From assembly GCA_002352215.1 (NCBI GenBank), contig DEIB01000024.1:1-28912 (forward strand): DNA of 28,912 nucleotides. Reading direction: 5' to 3'. This DNA comes from Chthonomonas sp. UBA2785. Lineage in GTDB: Bacteria; Armatimonadota; Fimbriimonadia; Fimbriimonadales; Fimbriimonadaceae. The first letter of the stretch is position 1, and the number at the start of each line of letters is the position of its first letter. Position numbers and translations under genes: made by a program. Below are positions 1-7,353 of this stretch, piece after piece. The notes beneath the pieces are model-generated. The model ran no database searches, had not been told where the DNA came from, and worked only from the letters and a program-made list of their open reading frames with translations.

Positions 1-62
1 GCGGCGGCGGCTTCGGCGGCGGTGGTTTCGGTGGCGGCGGTGGTGGCCGCGGCTCGAGATAA
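1..62 (+). CDS. 3' end of an upstream gene with a glycine-rich tail (partial)
   Basis: One frame (codons from base 3) is open from the window edge to a TAA at 60-62. It encodes 19 residues, almost all glycine with two phenylalanines, ending in Gly-Ser-Arg. The function cannot be read from so short a piece. It lies 33 bp upstream of pilQ on the same strand. Genes just upstream of pilQ usually encode inner-membrane pilus assembly proteins (PilM/N/O/P), so one of these is plausible. The Gly/Phe composition resembles the glycine-rich linker inside the PilQ that follows. Confidence 0.6.
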   Translation, partial: GGGFGGGGFGGGGGGRGSR

Positions 63-95
63 GCCCATATCATATCGACAACTAACGACCCTTTC

Positions 96-1688
96 ATGAA
101 CATGCGATTCCTTTGCACAGCGTTGGCTGCCGTGACTCTTGCGGCGTCACTTCTCGCCCAAGGTCAGCTCTCCCGTAAGGTGGACGTCGTTCTCCAGGAT
201 GCAACCCTGGAGGCGGCGGTCCGCGCCCTGGGTGAGCAGACCGGAATGAACTTCGTCATTCGCCCGTCCGACTCGTACGGGCGGATCTCCTTGACCCTCA
301 AGGACACGACTGCCGAACAAGCGATTAAGTACATCGCCGAAGCGGCGGGTGCCTATGCGGTCCAGGACGAGGGCGGCGTTTGGGTGCTTCGCCCCGGCTC
401 GGCTCCGGCTCAATCCGGTGGTACCACCGTGGCGGCCAATCTGGCTCCGATTCTCAAGCGACCCGTCGTGATTGAGCGCATTGCCGCCAACCACCTCGGT
501 GCGGACTATCTGCTCCACCTGCTTGCCGAATCGCGAGGTCAGTTCCGCAACAACGATTGGGACGACATGTTCAACTTCGGGAACCAGATTCTGGGCTTCT
601 CGAACCAAGGCATGCAGTCGGCTCCGCGCCCGGATACTGTGGCTCCGGTCGGCCAACCGGTCTACGATCAGCGCACTCCGCTTCGCGGCACTGATTCGAT
701 CACCCTTCCGGGTGAATCGGCACCCCAGGGTATCCCGGGTGGCGGTGGCGGCGGCGGCCAAGGCGGCGGCAACTTCGGTGGCGGCGGCGGCCAGGGTGGC
801 CAAGGCGGCGGCGGTAACTTCGACCTCGGTCTTGAAGGCGGAACGGGCCTGGTGCCCGAAGGCATCGACCGCGTTGTGTGGGACCCGGCGACCAACAGCC
901 TCCTCGTTTTCGGTACGGCCGATGCGATCAGCGAACTCCGTGGCGTCATCGAGCGACTGGACGTGGCCCCGCGCCAAGTTCTGATCAAGCTCGAATTCGT
1001 GACGACTTCCCGCTCGCTGGAAACTTCGCTCGGTATTGACTGGCTCTACACCCGAGGCACGATCTTCGCCGGTAACCGTCCCGGTTCGTTCGCTCGAACC
1101 AGCGACCCGGTGTTCATCAACTACAGCACGGGCAACGTGGCCACGCGCCTCCGCACCTTCCTCTCCGAAGGTAACGGTCGCGTTGTGAGCGCCCCGATCG
1201 TCCGCACGCTGGAGAACCAACCGGCGTTCCTGTTCAGCCAGGTCCAAACGACGATCTTCTCGGCGACCACGCAGAACGGCCCCGGTGGGATCACCACCAC
1301 GTTCAACCCGATTCCGATCACGTCGAGCACCTTCATTAACGTGAAGCCCCGCGTGAACGGCGACGGCACCATCACCATGTTCCTCACCCCGCAGGTGTCG
1401 GAATTCGGTGAAATCCGCCGCAGCCCGGACGGCACGGAAATCCCTGACCTTCTCAACCAAGGTCTGGCCGTGGTGACCACGGTGAAGGATGGCGAAACGA
1501 TTGCTCTGGGTGGCCTCACCCGTAAGCAAGACCGTGTCTCCACCAGCCGCATCCCGCTGCTGAGCGACTTGCCGATCATCGGACGCCTGTTCCGCGGTCA
1601 AAACAAGTCCTACAACACGCAAGAACTCATCATCTTCGTCACGCCCAAGATCGTGGCGGCCGATGAGAACGGCCTCGGCGGACCGTAG
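96..1688 (+). CDS. pilQ: Type IV pilus secretin PilQ
   Basis: Outer-membrane secretin that forms the multimeric gate through which the type IV pilus leaves the cell. Residues 1-21 are a signal peptide ending in a Leu-Leu-Ala-Gln region. Residues 28-100 match a secretin/TonB short N-terminal (STN) domain. An N-domain half at about 120-150 is followed by a variable, glycine-rich linker (about 213-241), and the partner half is at 258-290. The C-terminal secretin domain (about 292-520) carries the expected blocks: GRVVSAPIV near 361, VKPRV near 416, the GETIALGGL motif at 466-474, PLLSDLPIIGRLF at 487-499 and a final ELIIFVTPKI strand. At 530 residues it is a short secretin with no visible AMIN domain. 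A second in-frame ATG lies at 102; no clear Shine-Dalgarno precedes either start. It could be a type II secretion GspD, but the pilus genes at the other end of the window favour PilQ. Confidence 0.9.
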   Translation: MNMRFLCTALAAVTLAASLLAQGQLSRKVDVVLQDATLEAAVRALGEQTGMNFVIRPSDSYGRISLTLKDTTAEQAIKYIAEAAGAYAVQDEGGVWVLRPGSAPAQSGGTTVAANLAPILKRPVVIERIAANHLGADYLLHLLAESRGQFRNNDWDDMFNFGNQILGFSNQGMQSAPRPDTVAPVGQPVYDQRTPLRGTDSITLPGESAPQGIPGGGGGGGQGGGNFGGGGGQGGQGGGGNFDLGLEGGTGLVPEGIDRVVWDPATNSLLVFGTADAISELRGVIERLDVAPRQVLIKLEFVTTSRSLETSLGIDWLYTRGTIFAGNRPGSFARTSDPVFINYSTGNVATRLRTFLSEGNGRVVSAPIVRTLENQPAFLFSQVQTTIFSATTQNGPGGITTTFNPIPITSSTFINVKPRVNGDGTITMFLTPQVSEFGEIRRSPDGTEIPDLLNQGLAVVTTVKDGETIALGGLTRKQDRVSTSRIPLLSDLPIIGRLFRGQNKSYNTQELIIFVTPKIVAADENGLGGP

Positions 1689-1710
1689 TCCCGCCTCGGT
1701 CACTGAACCT

Positions 1711-1750
1711 AACGGTCTCTGGGGTATCCCGGAGGCCGTTTCCTTTTTTA
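1711..1750 (+). terminator. Intrinsic terminator after pilQ, abutting aroK
   Basis: AACGG at 1711 pairs through a 13-bp stem (two G-T wobbles) with CCGTT ending at 1740, around a short loop at 1724-1727. A T-rich tract with six consecutive T follows at 1744-1749. It ends one base before the aroK ATG at 1752. Confidence 0.88.
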
Positions 1751-1751
1751 G

Positions 1752-2264
1752 ATGCAATCCCTCATCCTTGTCGGCATGATGGGCAGCGGCAAATCCACGA
1801 TTGGGCGAGCCATTGCCGAGGTGGCCGAGGTTCCGTTTCACGACCTCGACCGAGTGATTGCGCGTAACCTGGGCCACACGGTGCCCTGGCTCTTTGAAAG
1901 ACTGGGGGAGCAAACGTTTCGCGATCACGAAGCCAACGAACTCCGCCAACTTCCGAATGAAGCCTGTGTTATTGCCACCGGCGGTGGGGTTGTGCTGAGA
2001 GAGGATAACTGGACCGAAATGAGGCGGCGTGGCAAAGTGGTGTGGCTGCGAGCGAGCCTCGAAGTGCTGGCCGTGAGACTCGAGCGGGGCCGCATGCGGC
2101 GCCCTCTCCTGGTCCACGACGACTGGCTCGAGCGCGTGCAGGCCATCCTTGATGCCCGCACACCTTTGTATTCTCAGGCGGACATTATCGTCGATGTGAG
2201 CGATGAGGAGCCCGAAGTCGTCGCCCGACATGTGATGGAGGCAAGCGCATGGCCTTCACTGTGA
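1752..2264 (+). CDS. aroK: Shikimate kinase
   Basis: Phosphorylates shikimate at the 3-hydroxyl with ATP, the fifth step of chorismate synthesis, in the cytoplasm. The 170-residue length is standard. The Walker A P-loop GMMGSGKS is at 8-15. The shikimate-binding Asp is at 33, the Arg of the EQTFR block at 57, and the substrate-binding GGG at 77-79. The arginine-rich LID (RGRMRRPLL) is at 112-120, and the late conserved Arg is at 136 in ARTPLY. The start is fixed by the P-loop, which in this family begins about eight residues from the N-terminus. There is no room for a Shine-Dalgarno: the ATG follows a terminator T-tract directly. The 3' end overlaps aroB by 16 bp, so the two are probably co-translated. 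Confidence 0.95.
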   Translation: MQSLILVGMMGSGKSTIGRAIAEVAEVPFHDLDRVIARNLGHTVPWLFERLGEQTFRDHEANELRQLPNEACVIATGGGVVLREDNWTEMRRRGKVVWLRASLEVLAVRLERGRMRRPLLVHDDWLERVQAILDARTPLYSQADIIVDVSDEEPEVVARHVMEASAWPSL

Positions 2265-3274
2265 AGCACCACGCGGGTGAGTACCAGGTGCACTGGGGGC
2301 AGTGGACGGATGTGGCAGCGCACCTCCCGGAGAACTCGATTGTAGTCACGGATTCGAATGTGGAGCGCTTGCTCCCCGAGAATCTTCAAGCCTTTCCCCG
2401 GCTCGTCTTCCCCGCTGGTGAAAGCAGCAAGACCTGGGCGATGGCCGGCCAACTGCACGAGCAACTTGCCCACTTGGGCGCATTCAGGGCATCCACCATC
2501 GTGGCCGTGGGCGGGGGCGTCACGGGCGACCTTGCGGGCTTTGTGGCTGCCAGCTATATGCGGGGCGTCCCCGTCATCCAGGTTCCCACCAGCCTGCTTG
2601 CCATGGTCGATAGCAGTGTGGGTGGCAAAGTCGGCGTGGACCTGGACGCAGGGAAGAACCTCGCCGGTGCCTTCTGGCCGCCGGAATCCGTCGTCGTGCC
2701 GTTCGATGCCCTCACCACGCTTCCCGAACGAGAGCTAAGGGCAGGAATGGCCGAAGTCATCAAGGCGGCTTGGATCGCCAGCCCGGAGCTCATTGAGACC
2801 CTCCGCACCCCGGTCCTTAACGCTCACGATCCCCGCCTGCCCGAAATCATCCAAGCCAGCGTGCAGATCAAAGCCCAAGTCGTCGAAGCCGATGAGTTCG
2901 AACGGAACGGCATCCGCGCCACCCTCAACTTTGGGCACACCATTGGTCATGCGCTGGAAAGCCTGACGAACTACGAAACTTTCGTCCATGGCGAGGCCGT
3001 CAGCATCGGCATGGTGGCCGAGGCCCGCCTCAGCGCTCACCTGGGCCTCATCCCCCACGAGACCGCCCAAGAACTCACCCAAATGTGCCAAGCCCATGGC
3101 CTCCCCACCGCCCTCCCCCCCGGAGTCAGCGTAGACGACCTCTTGCCCTATATGCGAAAGGATAAGAAGGCCGAGGGCACTCACCTTGCCTTGGCTCTGT
3201 TGCATGGTTACGGGGCGTGTAAACTGCACAAAGACGTCACGCCCGGCGTGGTGCGCCTAGCCCTGCAAGCCTAA
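2249..3274 (+). CDS. aroB: 3-dehydroquinate synthase
   Basis: Converts DAHP to 3-dehydroquinate using NAD+ and a divalent metal, the second step of the shikimate pathway. Visible signatures are the NAD-binding block VAVGGGVTGDLAGF (86-99), the long PTSLLAMVDSSVGGK region (113-127), MAEVIK (167-172, metal-ligand Glu169), LNFGHTIGHALE (226-237, His230 and His234) and HGEAV (247-251, His247). The length of 341 residues is slightly below the usual 350-360. A GGAGG at 2237-2241, seven bases before the ATG and inside aroK, supports this start. It follows aroK as in many bacteria, and its TAA overlaps the next start (TAATG). Confidence 0.96.
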   Translation: MAFTVKHHAGEYQVHWGQWTDVAAHLPENSIVVTDSNVERLLPENLQAFPRLVFPAGESSKTWAMAGQLHEQLAHLGAFRASTIVAVGGGVTGDLAGFVAASYMRGVPVIQVPTSLLAMVDSSVGGKVGVDLDAGKNLAGAFWPPESVVVPFDALTTLPERELRAGMAEVIKAAWIASPELIETLRTPVLNAHDPRLPEIIQASVQIKAQVVEADEFERNGIRATLNFGHTIGHALESLTNYETFVHGEAVSIGMVAEARLSAHLGLIPHETAQELTQMCQAHGLPTALPPGVSVDDLLPYMRKDKKAEGTHLALALLHGYGACKLHKDVTPGVVRLALQA

Positions 3275-3507
3275 TGGAACGATTGCGATACGGATATGTC
3301 CTGCTCATGGCCCTCTTTTTGGGGCTGGGCTATGCCGCCAGTCAGTACCACTTCTTTAACGGCACCGCTGCTCAATACGCGGCACAAGTCGATGTGCCTA
3401 CCGTTCGCAGTCTCGCGCTCTTGCTGCTTATCATGGGCATTGCGCTCGGCTTTGCCAAGTCCCCGTCGGATGAAGTCCCCGCCGAAGAGGAGTCTGCGAA
3501 CCCATGA
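3274..3507 (+). CDS. Small two-helix membrane protein, function unknown
   Basis: A 77-residue protein not recognised as a known family. Two hydrophobic stretches are visible, about residues 7-23 (YVLLMALFLGLGYAAS) and 46-61 (LALLLLIMGIALGFA). They are separated by a polar loop and followed by an acidic tail rich in Glu, Ser and Pro. Its start overlaps the aroB stop (TAATG) and its TGA overlaps the next ATG (ATGA at 3504). It is therefore locked by translational coupling between aroB and the PASTA pseudokinase. That arrangement, and the fact that both neighbours on the 3' side act at the membrane, suggest a partner of the pseudokinase. This is inference only. Confidence 0.75.
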   Translation: MERLRYGYVLLMALFLGLGYAASQYHFFNGTAAQYAAQVDVPTVRSLALLLLIMGIALGFAKSPSDEVPAEEESANP

Positions 3508-5294
3508 TCGGGTCGGTGCTGGGTGGGCGCTACGAGCTCTTGCAAGAGGGCGACGAAGGGCCGGTTTTTGAGACTTATAAGGCGCTGGACCGCGTGGCCA
3601 ATCGCGAGGTCACCGTGCGGGCTTTGCGCACAGGCCTGGACTTGGAAACCGAGTTTCTGGGTGCAGTCCGCCAGGTCGTAGATAAGCAACTGGGAGTCCT
3701 CAGTCCCCACCTTGAGCGCATCTACAACTGGAACCGGGATGAGGTCCCGGCCTTCATGGTTTGCGAGCACACTCCGGGGGTCACGCTCGAAGATCGGCTT
3801 CGCCGACTGTCTTCATTCAGCGTCTCGGTCGCACTCGAAATCGCCATCGGGATCTGCGATGGCCTGCTGGCCCTGCACCAGGGTGGACTGATCCACGGCG
3901 ACCTAGCCGCTCGGAACGTGCTCTGTACGCCGCAAGACCAGGTCAAGCTGGTGATGGGTGGCTTCTGGGAAGCCTACGGGGCCAGCGAGCGGATCGGCCG
4001 CGCGGTGTACCGCACCATGGCCCCCTCCATGGCGCCGGAACTGCAGACCGATTCGGTCCCCAGTGTCCGCACAGATATCTATGCGCTCGGTGTGCTGCTG
4101 TACCAGATGCTGACCGGACGGCTGCCTTTCCCCGGCGATACTTCCACCAGCATTGCGGCGAAGCAAGCTGCTGGGGACTGGGTACCGGTGCGTCAACTCA
4201 ATAGTTCTGTCCCGACGGCGCTGGAAGAACTGGTGAAGCGGTGCCTCAATCGTGTTCCGGGGGACCGCTATCGAGATGTCAACGAGCTCCAGCAAGATCT
4301 GAAGAGCCTCAGCGATGCCCTGCGATTTGGGCGACCGCTTACTTGGCCGATTCGCCCCACGGTCAGCCAGGATATGGACGAGGCCCCGGCCGTGGCCCCT
4401 TCCCTGAATGTCGCCAATCCGCAGCCAAAGCGCGGGTCCGATCCGGGAGCTACATCCAACGAGCCTGCTCCGGCTAAAGTGAAGGCGAAGCGAGTGAAAG
4501 ATCCCGATCGCGCCCCGGCTTGTCTCACCGCCTTGGTTCTGCTCTGCACCATTGCGGCCTTCGCCGCCGTGGGCGGATGGTTGTTCTTCAACTCGCAAAA
4601 GCCGCCGCTGGTGGACGTGCCGAATATCGTCGGGATGTCACGCACCGAAGCGGAAGCGGCGCTCAAGAAAGCCAAGCTCAACATGGCGGTGGTGCGCAGC
4701 GAAGTCAGCGAAACCCAGCCGCGCGGTAGTGTCATCAAGTCCGACCCGAACGCAGGCAAGAAGAATGCCCGCGAAAACTCCACGGTAGGGGTGGTACTCA
4801 GCGCCGGGGGCAACGTGGTGGAACTGCCAGACCTGCGAGGCCGGACGATGGCCGAAGCCCGCAGCATGATGGACGCCCTGGAACTGACATTGGAAGAATC
4901 CCCCAACCGCGTGCGGAGCAAGGACCTGGCCGAAGGCATGATCGTCTCGATGGTGCCGGAGCAAGGGAAGAAGGTGCGCCGCGATACCCGCGTCGTGGTC
5001 ACGCTGAGTGCGGGCGATCGTCGGGTCTCCAATAACTCGATGTCCCAGCGCTACCAATACACCGCCAAGTTCCAACTGAGTACGGAGTTCACCGAGAAGG
5101 TGCTGGTACGCGTGGAACTAACCGACGAGCAGCGCACGCGCATGGTCTACGAGAAGGAGCACGCGCCCGGGGACAACATCACGGTGACGGCGGAGGGCGT
5201 GGGCAATGAGGCGACATTCCGCGTGTTCTACAACGGCGAGTTTGTGGCGCAGCAGACCAAGACGGCGAGTGAGGCTACGCCCAGGAGTCGCTAA
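3504..5294 (+). CDS. PASTA-domain Ser/Thr kinase homologue, probable pseudokinase
   Basis: Single-pass membrane protein of 596 residues in the PrkC/PknB family. It has a kinase fold at about 8-270, a Lys/Pro-rich juxtamembrane segment at 300-337 and a transmembrane helix at about 340-362. Two PASTA repeats follow (about 368-436 and 437-505; each begins with a Val/Leu-Pro-Asn/Asp-hydrophobic-Gly block), then a beta-rich tail to 596. Family PASTA domains bind muropeptides or lipid II. The kinase core is degenerate: the glycine loop lacks its usual pattern, the VAIK lysine is Arg39 (VTVRAL), the alpha-C Glu is missing (FLGAV), and DFG is replaced by MGG at 151-153. The catalytic-loop Asp133 and Asn138 remain in HGDLAARN, as do APE (177-179) and DIYALG (191-196). 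Loss of three key residues argues against ordinary phosphotransfer. It overlaps the upstream gene by 4 bp and lies 5 bp before rpe. Confidence 0.9.
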   Translation: MIGSVLGGRYELLQEGDEGPVFETYKALDRVANREVTVRALRTGLDLETEFLGAVRQVVDKQLGVLSPHLERIYNWNRDEVPAFMVCEHTPGVTLEDRLRRLSSFSVSVALEIAIGICDGLLALHQGGLIHGDLAARNVLCTPQDQVKLVMGGFWEAYGASERIGRAVYRTMAPSMAPELQTDSVPSVRTDIYALGVLLYQMLTGRLPFPGDTSTSIAAKQAAGDWVPVRQLNSSVPTALEELVKRCLNRVPGDRYRDVNELQQDLKSLSDALRFGRPLTWPIRPTVSQDMDEAPAVAPSLNVANPQPKRGSDPGATSNEPAPAKVKAKRVKDPDRAPACLTALVLLCTIAAFAAVGGWLFFNSQKPPLVDVPNIVGMSRTEAEAALKKAKLNMAVVRSEVSETQPRGSVIKSDPNAGKKNARENSTVGVVLSAGGNVVELPDLRGRTMAEARSMMDALELTLEESPNRVRSKDLAEGMIVSMVPEQGKKVRRDTRVVVTLSAGDRRVSNNSMSQRYQYTAKFQLSTEFTEKVLVRVELTDEQRTRMVYEKEHAPGDNITVTAEGVGNEATFRVFYNGEFVAQQTKTASEATPRSR

Positions 5295-5299
5295 CCGCT

Positions 5300-5950
5300 A
5301 TGCGCATTACGCCCAGCATCCTATCTTGCGATCCGGCCGAATTCCGCCCGGCGGTGCGCGCGATGGTAGCGGCGGGTGTGGACGGGATCCACTTTGATGT
5401 GATGGACGGCCAGTTTGTGCCGCCGATCACGTTCGGGGCGGACTTGGTGCGTTCGTTGCGGCCCGAGGGGACTTTGCCCTTTGATGTCCACCTGATGACG
5501 CACACGCCGGAGCTGCACTTTGATGCCTTTCACAAGGCCGGGTGCGAGCGCATTGCATTCCACGTAGAGGCCACGGTCCACAGCCACCGCTTAATGCAGG
5601 AGCTGAAGTCGCGGGGGCTGGAGGCGAGCATTGCTCTGAACCCCGGCACTCCCGCCGAGGCGATCTATCCGGTGCTGGACCTGGCGGATGCGGTGCTGGT
5701 GATGACGGTGAACCCGGGCTGGGGTGGGCAATCGCTCATTCATAGCACCTTGGAGAAAATTGCGCAAATCCGGGCCTGGCGACCGGACGTAGAAATCCAT
5801 GTGGACGGCGGCGTGGACCACGACACGATTGTGGACTTGGCCGATGCCGGCGCGACCGCCTTTGTTACCGGGAGCTACTTGATGCGGGCCCCGAGTATCG
5901 CCGAAGGCGTGGAGAGATTGAGATACGCATGCGGCTCAAAATCATCGTAA
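5300..5950 (+). CDS. rpe: Ribulose-phosphate 3-epimerase
   Basis: Interconverts ribulose 5-phosphate and xylulose 5-phosphate in the pentose phosphate and Calvin pathways. It is a cytoplasmic TIM-barrel enzyme of 216 residues, the normal size. Motifs in order: PSILSCD (5-11), HFDVMDG with metal ligands His31 and Asp33, DVHLM with His64, the MTVNPGWGGQ phosphate loop (135-144), and VDGGV with catalytic Asp169. It starts 5 bp after the pseudokinase. In Bacillus and relatives rpe also lies just downstream of the PASTA kinase gene prkC, with rsgA between them; here rsgA is absent. It overlaps the next gene by 22 bp. Confidence 0.95.
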   Translation: MRITPSILSCDPAEFRPAVRAMVAAGVDGIHFDVMDGQFVPPITFGADLVRSLRPEGTLPFDVHLMTHTPELHFDAFHKAGCERIAFHVEATVHSHRLMQELKSRGLEASIALNPGTPAEAIYPVLDLADAVLVMTVNPGWGGQSLIHSTLEKIAQIRAWRPDVEIHVDGGVDHDTIVDLADAGATAFVTGSYLMRAPSIAEGVERLRYACGSKSS

Positions 5951-6234
5951 CGGCCCTGGTGGTGACCGGCCTGGCCGGGTTGCTGTTGTTGGCCCTGCAG
6001 TTCCGCGATGTCCCCCCGCAGAATGCACCGGCCCGAGTGAAAGCGCAGTATGGCCAGCGCCTGCTGGTGGGCTTCAGCCTGACGGCCATGGTGTGGCTGG
6101 GCGCGGCGTGGGGCGCCATGCTGATTGCGCGGCAGGCCCGGGTGGAGTTCATCGAAGGGGAACGCGAAGCGCTGAAGAATCTGATTGAAGGTTCGCTGAA
6201 GGACCACCAGAACCGGGCGAACCGAAGCGAATGA
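5929..6234 (+). CDS. Small two-helix membrane protein, function unknown
   Basis: A 101-residue protein not recognised as a known family. There are two clear hydrophobic helices, about residues 5-24 and 45-66. The second is followed by a charged, probably helical cytoplasmic tail rich in Glu, Arg and Lys. The start lies inside the rpe 3' end (22-bp overlap) and the TGA overlaps the ribD ATG (ATGA at 6231), so translation is coupled on both sides. It resembles the 77-residue protein of the same operon in architecture but not obviously in sequence. The coding call rests on frame continuity, position and membrane character; no homologue is recognised. Confidence 0.7.
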   Translation: MRLKIIVTALVVTGLAGLLLLALQFRDVPPQNAPARVKAQYGQRLLVGFSLTAMVWLGAAWGAMLIARQARVEFIEGEREALKNLIEGSLKDHQNRANRSE

Positions 6235-7208
6235 CGGACCTTGAAGCCCTGCAGCGGGCATGCGAATTGGCGGCCGGGGGATATCCCGCCCCCAACCCCC
6301 ACGTGGGCTGCGTGATTTTGCGCGGCAGCGAGGTGGTGGGTGAGGGGTTCCACGCCTTTGCGGGCGGACCGCACGCGGAAGTCGTGGCCTTGGCGGCCGC
6401 CGGTGAACGGGCGCAGGGGGCCACGGCATACGTCACGCTTGAGCCCTGCCACCACCACGGACGCACGCCGCCGTGCAGCATGGCCTTGCTCAATGCAGGA
6501 GTGGCGCGGGTGGTTTACGCCGTGCCCGACCCGAACCCCCGAGCGCAGGGTGGGGCGGAGGCATTGCGGGCCGCGGGGGTTTCGGTGGACCAGATCTCTT
6601 TGCCCGAGGCCGAAGCCGTGAACCGGGTGTGGCTGACGGCGGCCCGTCGGCAAAGCCCTTACGTGATGCTGAAGGTGGCGACCACCCAGGACGGCTACTT
6701 GGCCCGGCCGGATGGCACGAGCAAGTGGATCACGGGCGAGGCGGCGCGCCTGGCGGCCCACGTGCTTCGCGCGCAGATGGGCGCGGTACTAGTAGGCGTG
6801 GGGACGGTGCTGGCGGATGACCCGCGCCTGGATGCCCGGGTGCCGGGCGTGGGGCGGCCCGTGACCAAGATTGTCTTAGACCCTCAATCTTTGCTCAGCG
6901 GGAGTGAACAGGTTTTTCAGTCGCCGGGCGAGGTGATGTGGCTGCGCGAGGAAGTGCGGGGTGGTGTGGCCGGAGTGCTGGCGCATCTCTGGGCGCAGGG
7001 CGTGACCAGTCTGCTGGTAGAGGGCGGGGCCTTCACTCTGGGTGAGTTTCTTAGGGCCGGGGCGTGGGATGAACTGCACCAGTTTGTGGCGCCGACCGAG
7101 TGGGGCGAGGGCATCCCGTGGCACGGCGGCGCGGACCCGAACCTGGGCGAGCCGGACGAAATCCGCACTCACGGGCCGGACGAAGAGCGCATCTACCGGC
7201 GCCGCTAA
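6231..7208 (+). CDS. ribD: Bifunctional riboflavin deaminase/reductase RibD
   Basis: Carries out the deamination and side-chain reduction steps of riboflavin synthesis from the GTP-derived pyrimidine. The N-terminal cytidine-deaminase-like domain (about 1-140) has the zinc site HAE (His48, Glu50) and a PC...TPPC pair (Cys73, Cys82). The C-terminal NADPH-dependent reductase domain (about 143-325) has the typical MLKVATTQDG start, SKWITGE, GVGTVLADDPRLD and LLVEGGA blocks. At 325 residues it is shorter than the roughly 360-residue E. coli enzyme, and the loss is in the reductase half. It is the last gene of the aroK operon. Other rib genes are not in this window. Confidence 0.94.
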   Translation: MTDLEALQRACELAAGGYPAPNPHVGCVILRGSEVVGEGFHAFAGGPHAEVVALAAAGERAQGATAYVTLEPCHHHGRTPPCSMALLNAGVARVVYAVPDPNPRAQGGAEALRAAGVSVDQISLPEAEAVNRVWLTAARRQSPYVMLKVATTQDGYLARPDGTSKWITGEAARLAAHVLRAQMGAVLVGVGTVLADDPRLDARVPGVGRPVTKIVLDPQSLLSGSEQVFQSPGEVMWLREEVRGGVAGVLAHLWAQGVTSLLVEGGAFTLGEFLRAGAWDELHQFVAPTEWGEGIPWHGGADPNLGEPDEIRTHGPDEERIYRRR

Positions 7209-7301
7209 GAATTTTTCAGAATTCTGAGGATTTCTTGGAACATGGCGGCGCGGGGTCGCGTCCTAAGATTGTCATTCTAGTGCTTCATTCCTCCCCATAA
7301 C

Positions 7302-7342
7302 GCCCGGTTTCCGCCCCCACGGAGCCGGGCTCTTTTCTTTTT
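7302..7342 (+). terminator. Intrinsic terminator of the aroK-ribD operon
   Basis: GCCCGG at 7302-7307 pairs with CCGGGC at 7325-7330. The stem extends inward to about 10 bp with two wobbles. It is followed by TCTTTTCTTTTT at 7331-7342. The orientation fits the rightward operon, because the left side has no A-run that would serve pdxT on the other strand. Between ribD and this hairpin lie about 90 bp with only a 12-bp palindrome at 7216-7227. Confidence 0.88.
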
Positions 7343-7353
7343 GCGGAGCGAGG

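Noticed and set aside
1..60. GGC-rich repeats as a microsatellite or CRISPR-like array
   Set aside because: They are in-frame glycine codons of the upstream gene, with no spacers or regular unit; the same holds for 740-820 in pilQ.
147..2231. Long open frame (694 codons) on the minus strand opposite pilQ and aroK
   Set aside because: It lies wholly antisense to two well-identified genes, its translation is rich in His, Arg and Gly with no domain, and such frames are expected opposite GC-rich coding DNA.
3504..5294. Frameshift or sequencing error as cause of the missing kinase motifs
   Set aside because: The frame is continuous, the flanking kinase motifs and spacing are intact, and the changed sites are isolated substitutions, so an error at three separate sites is unlikely.
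7216..7227. Perfect 12-bp palindrome TCAGAATTCTGA downstream of ribD
   Set aside because: It could form a weak A/T-rich hairpin, but no T-tract follows and a proper terminator lies at 7302-7342. No role can be supported.
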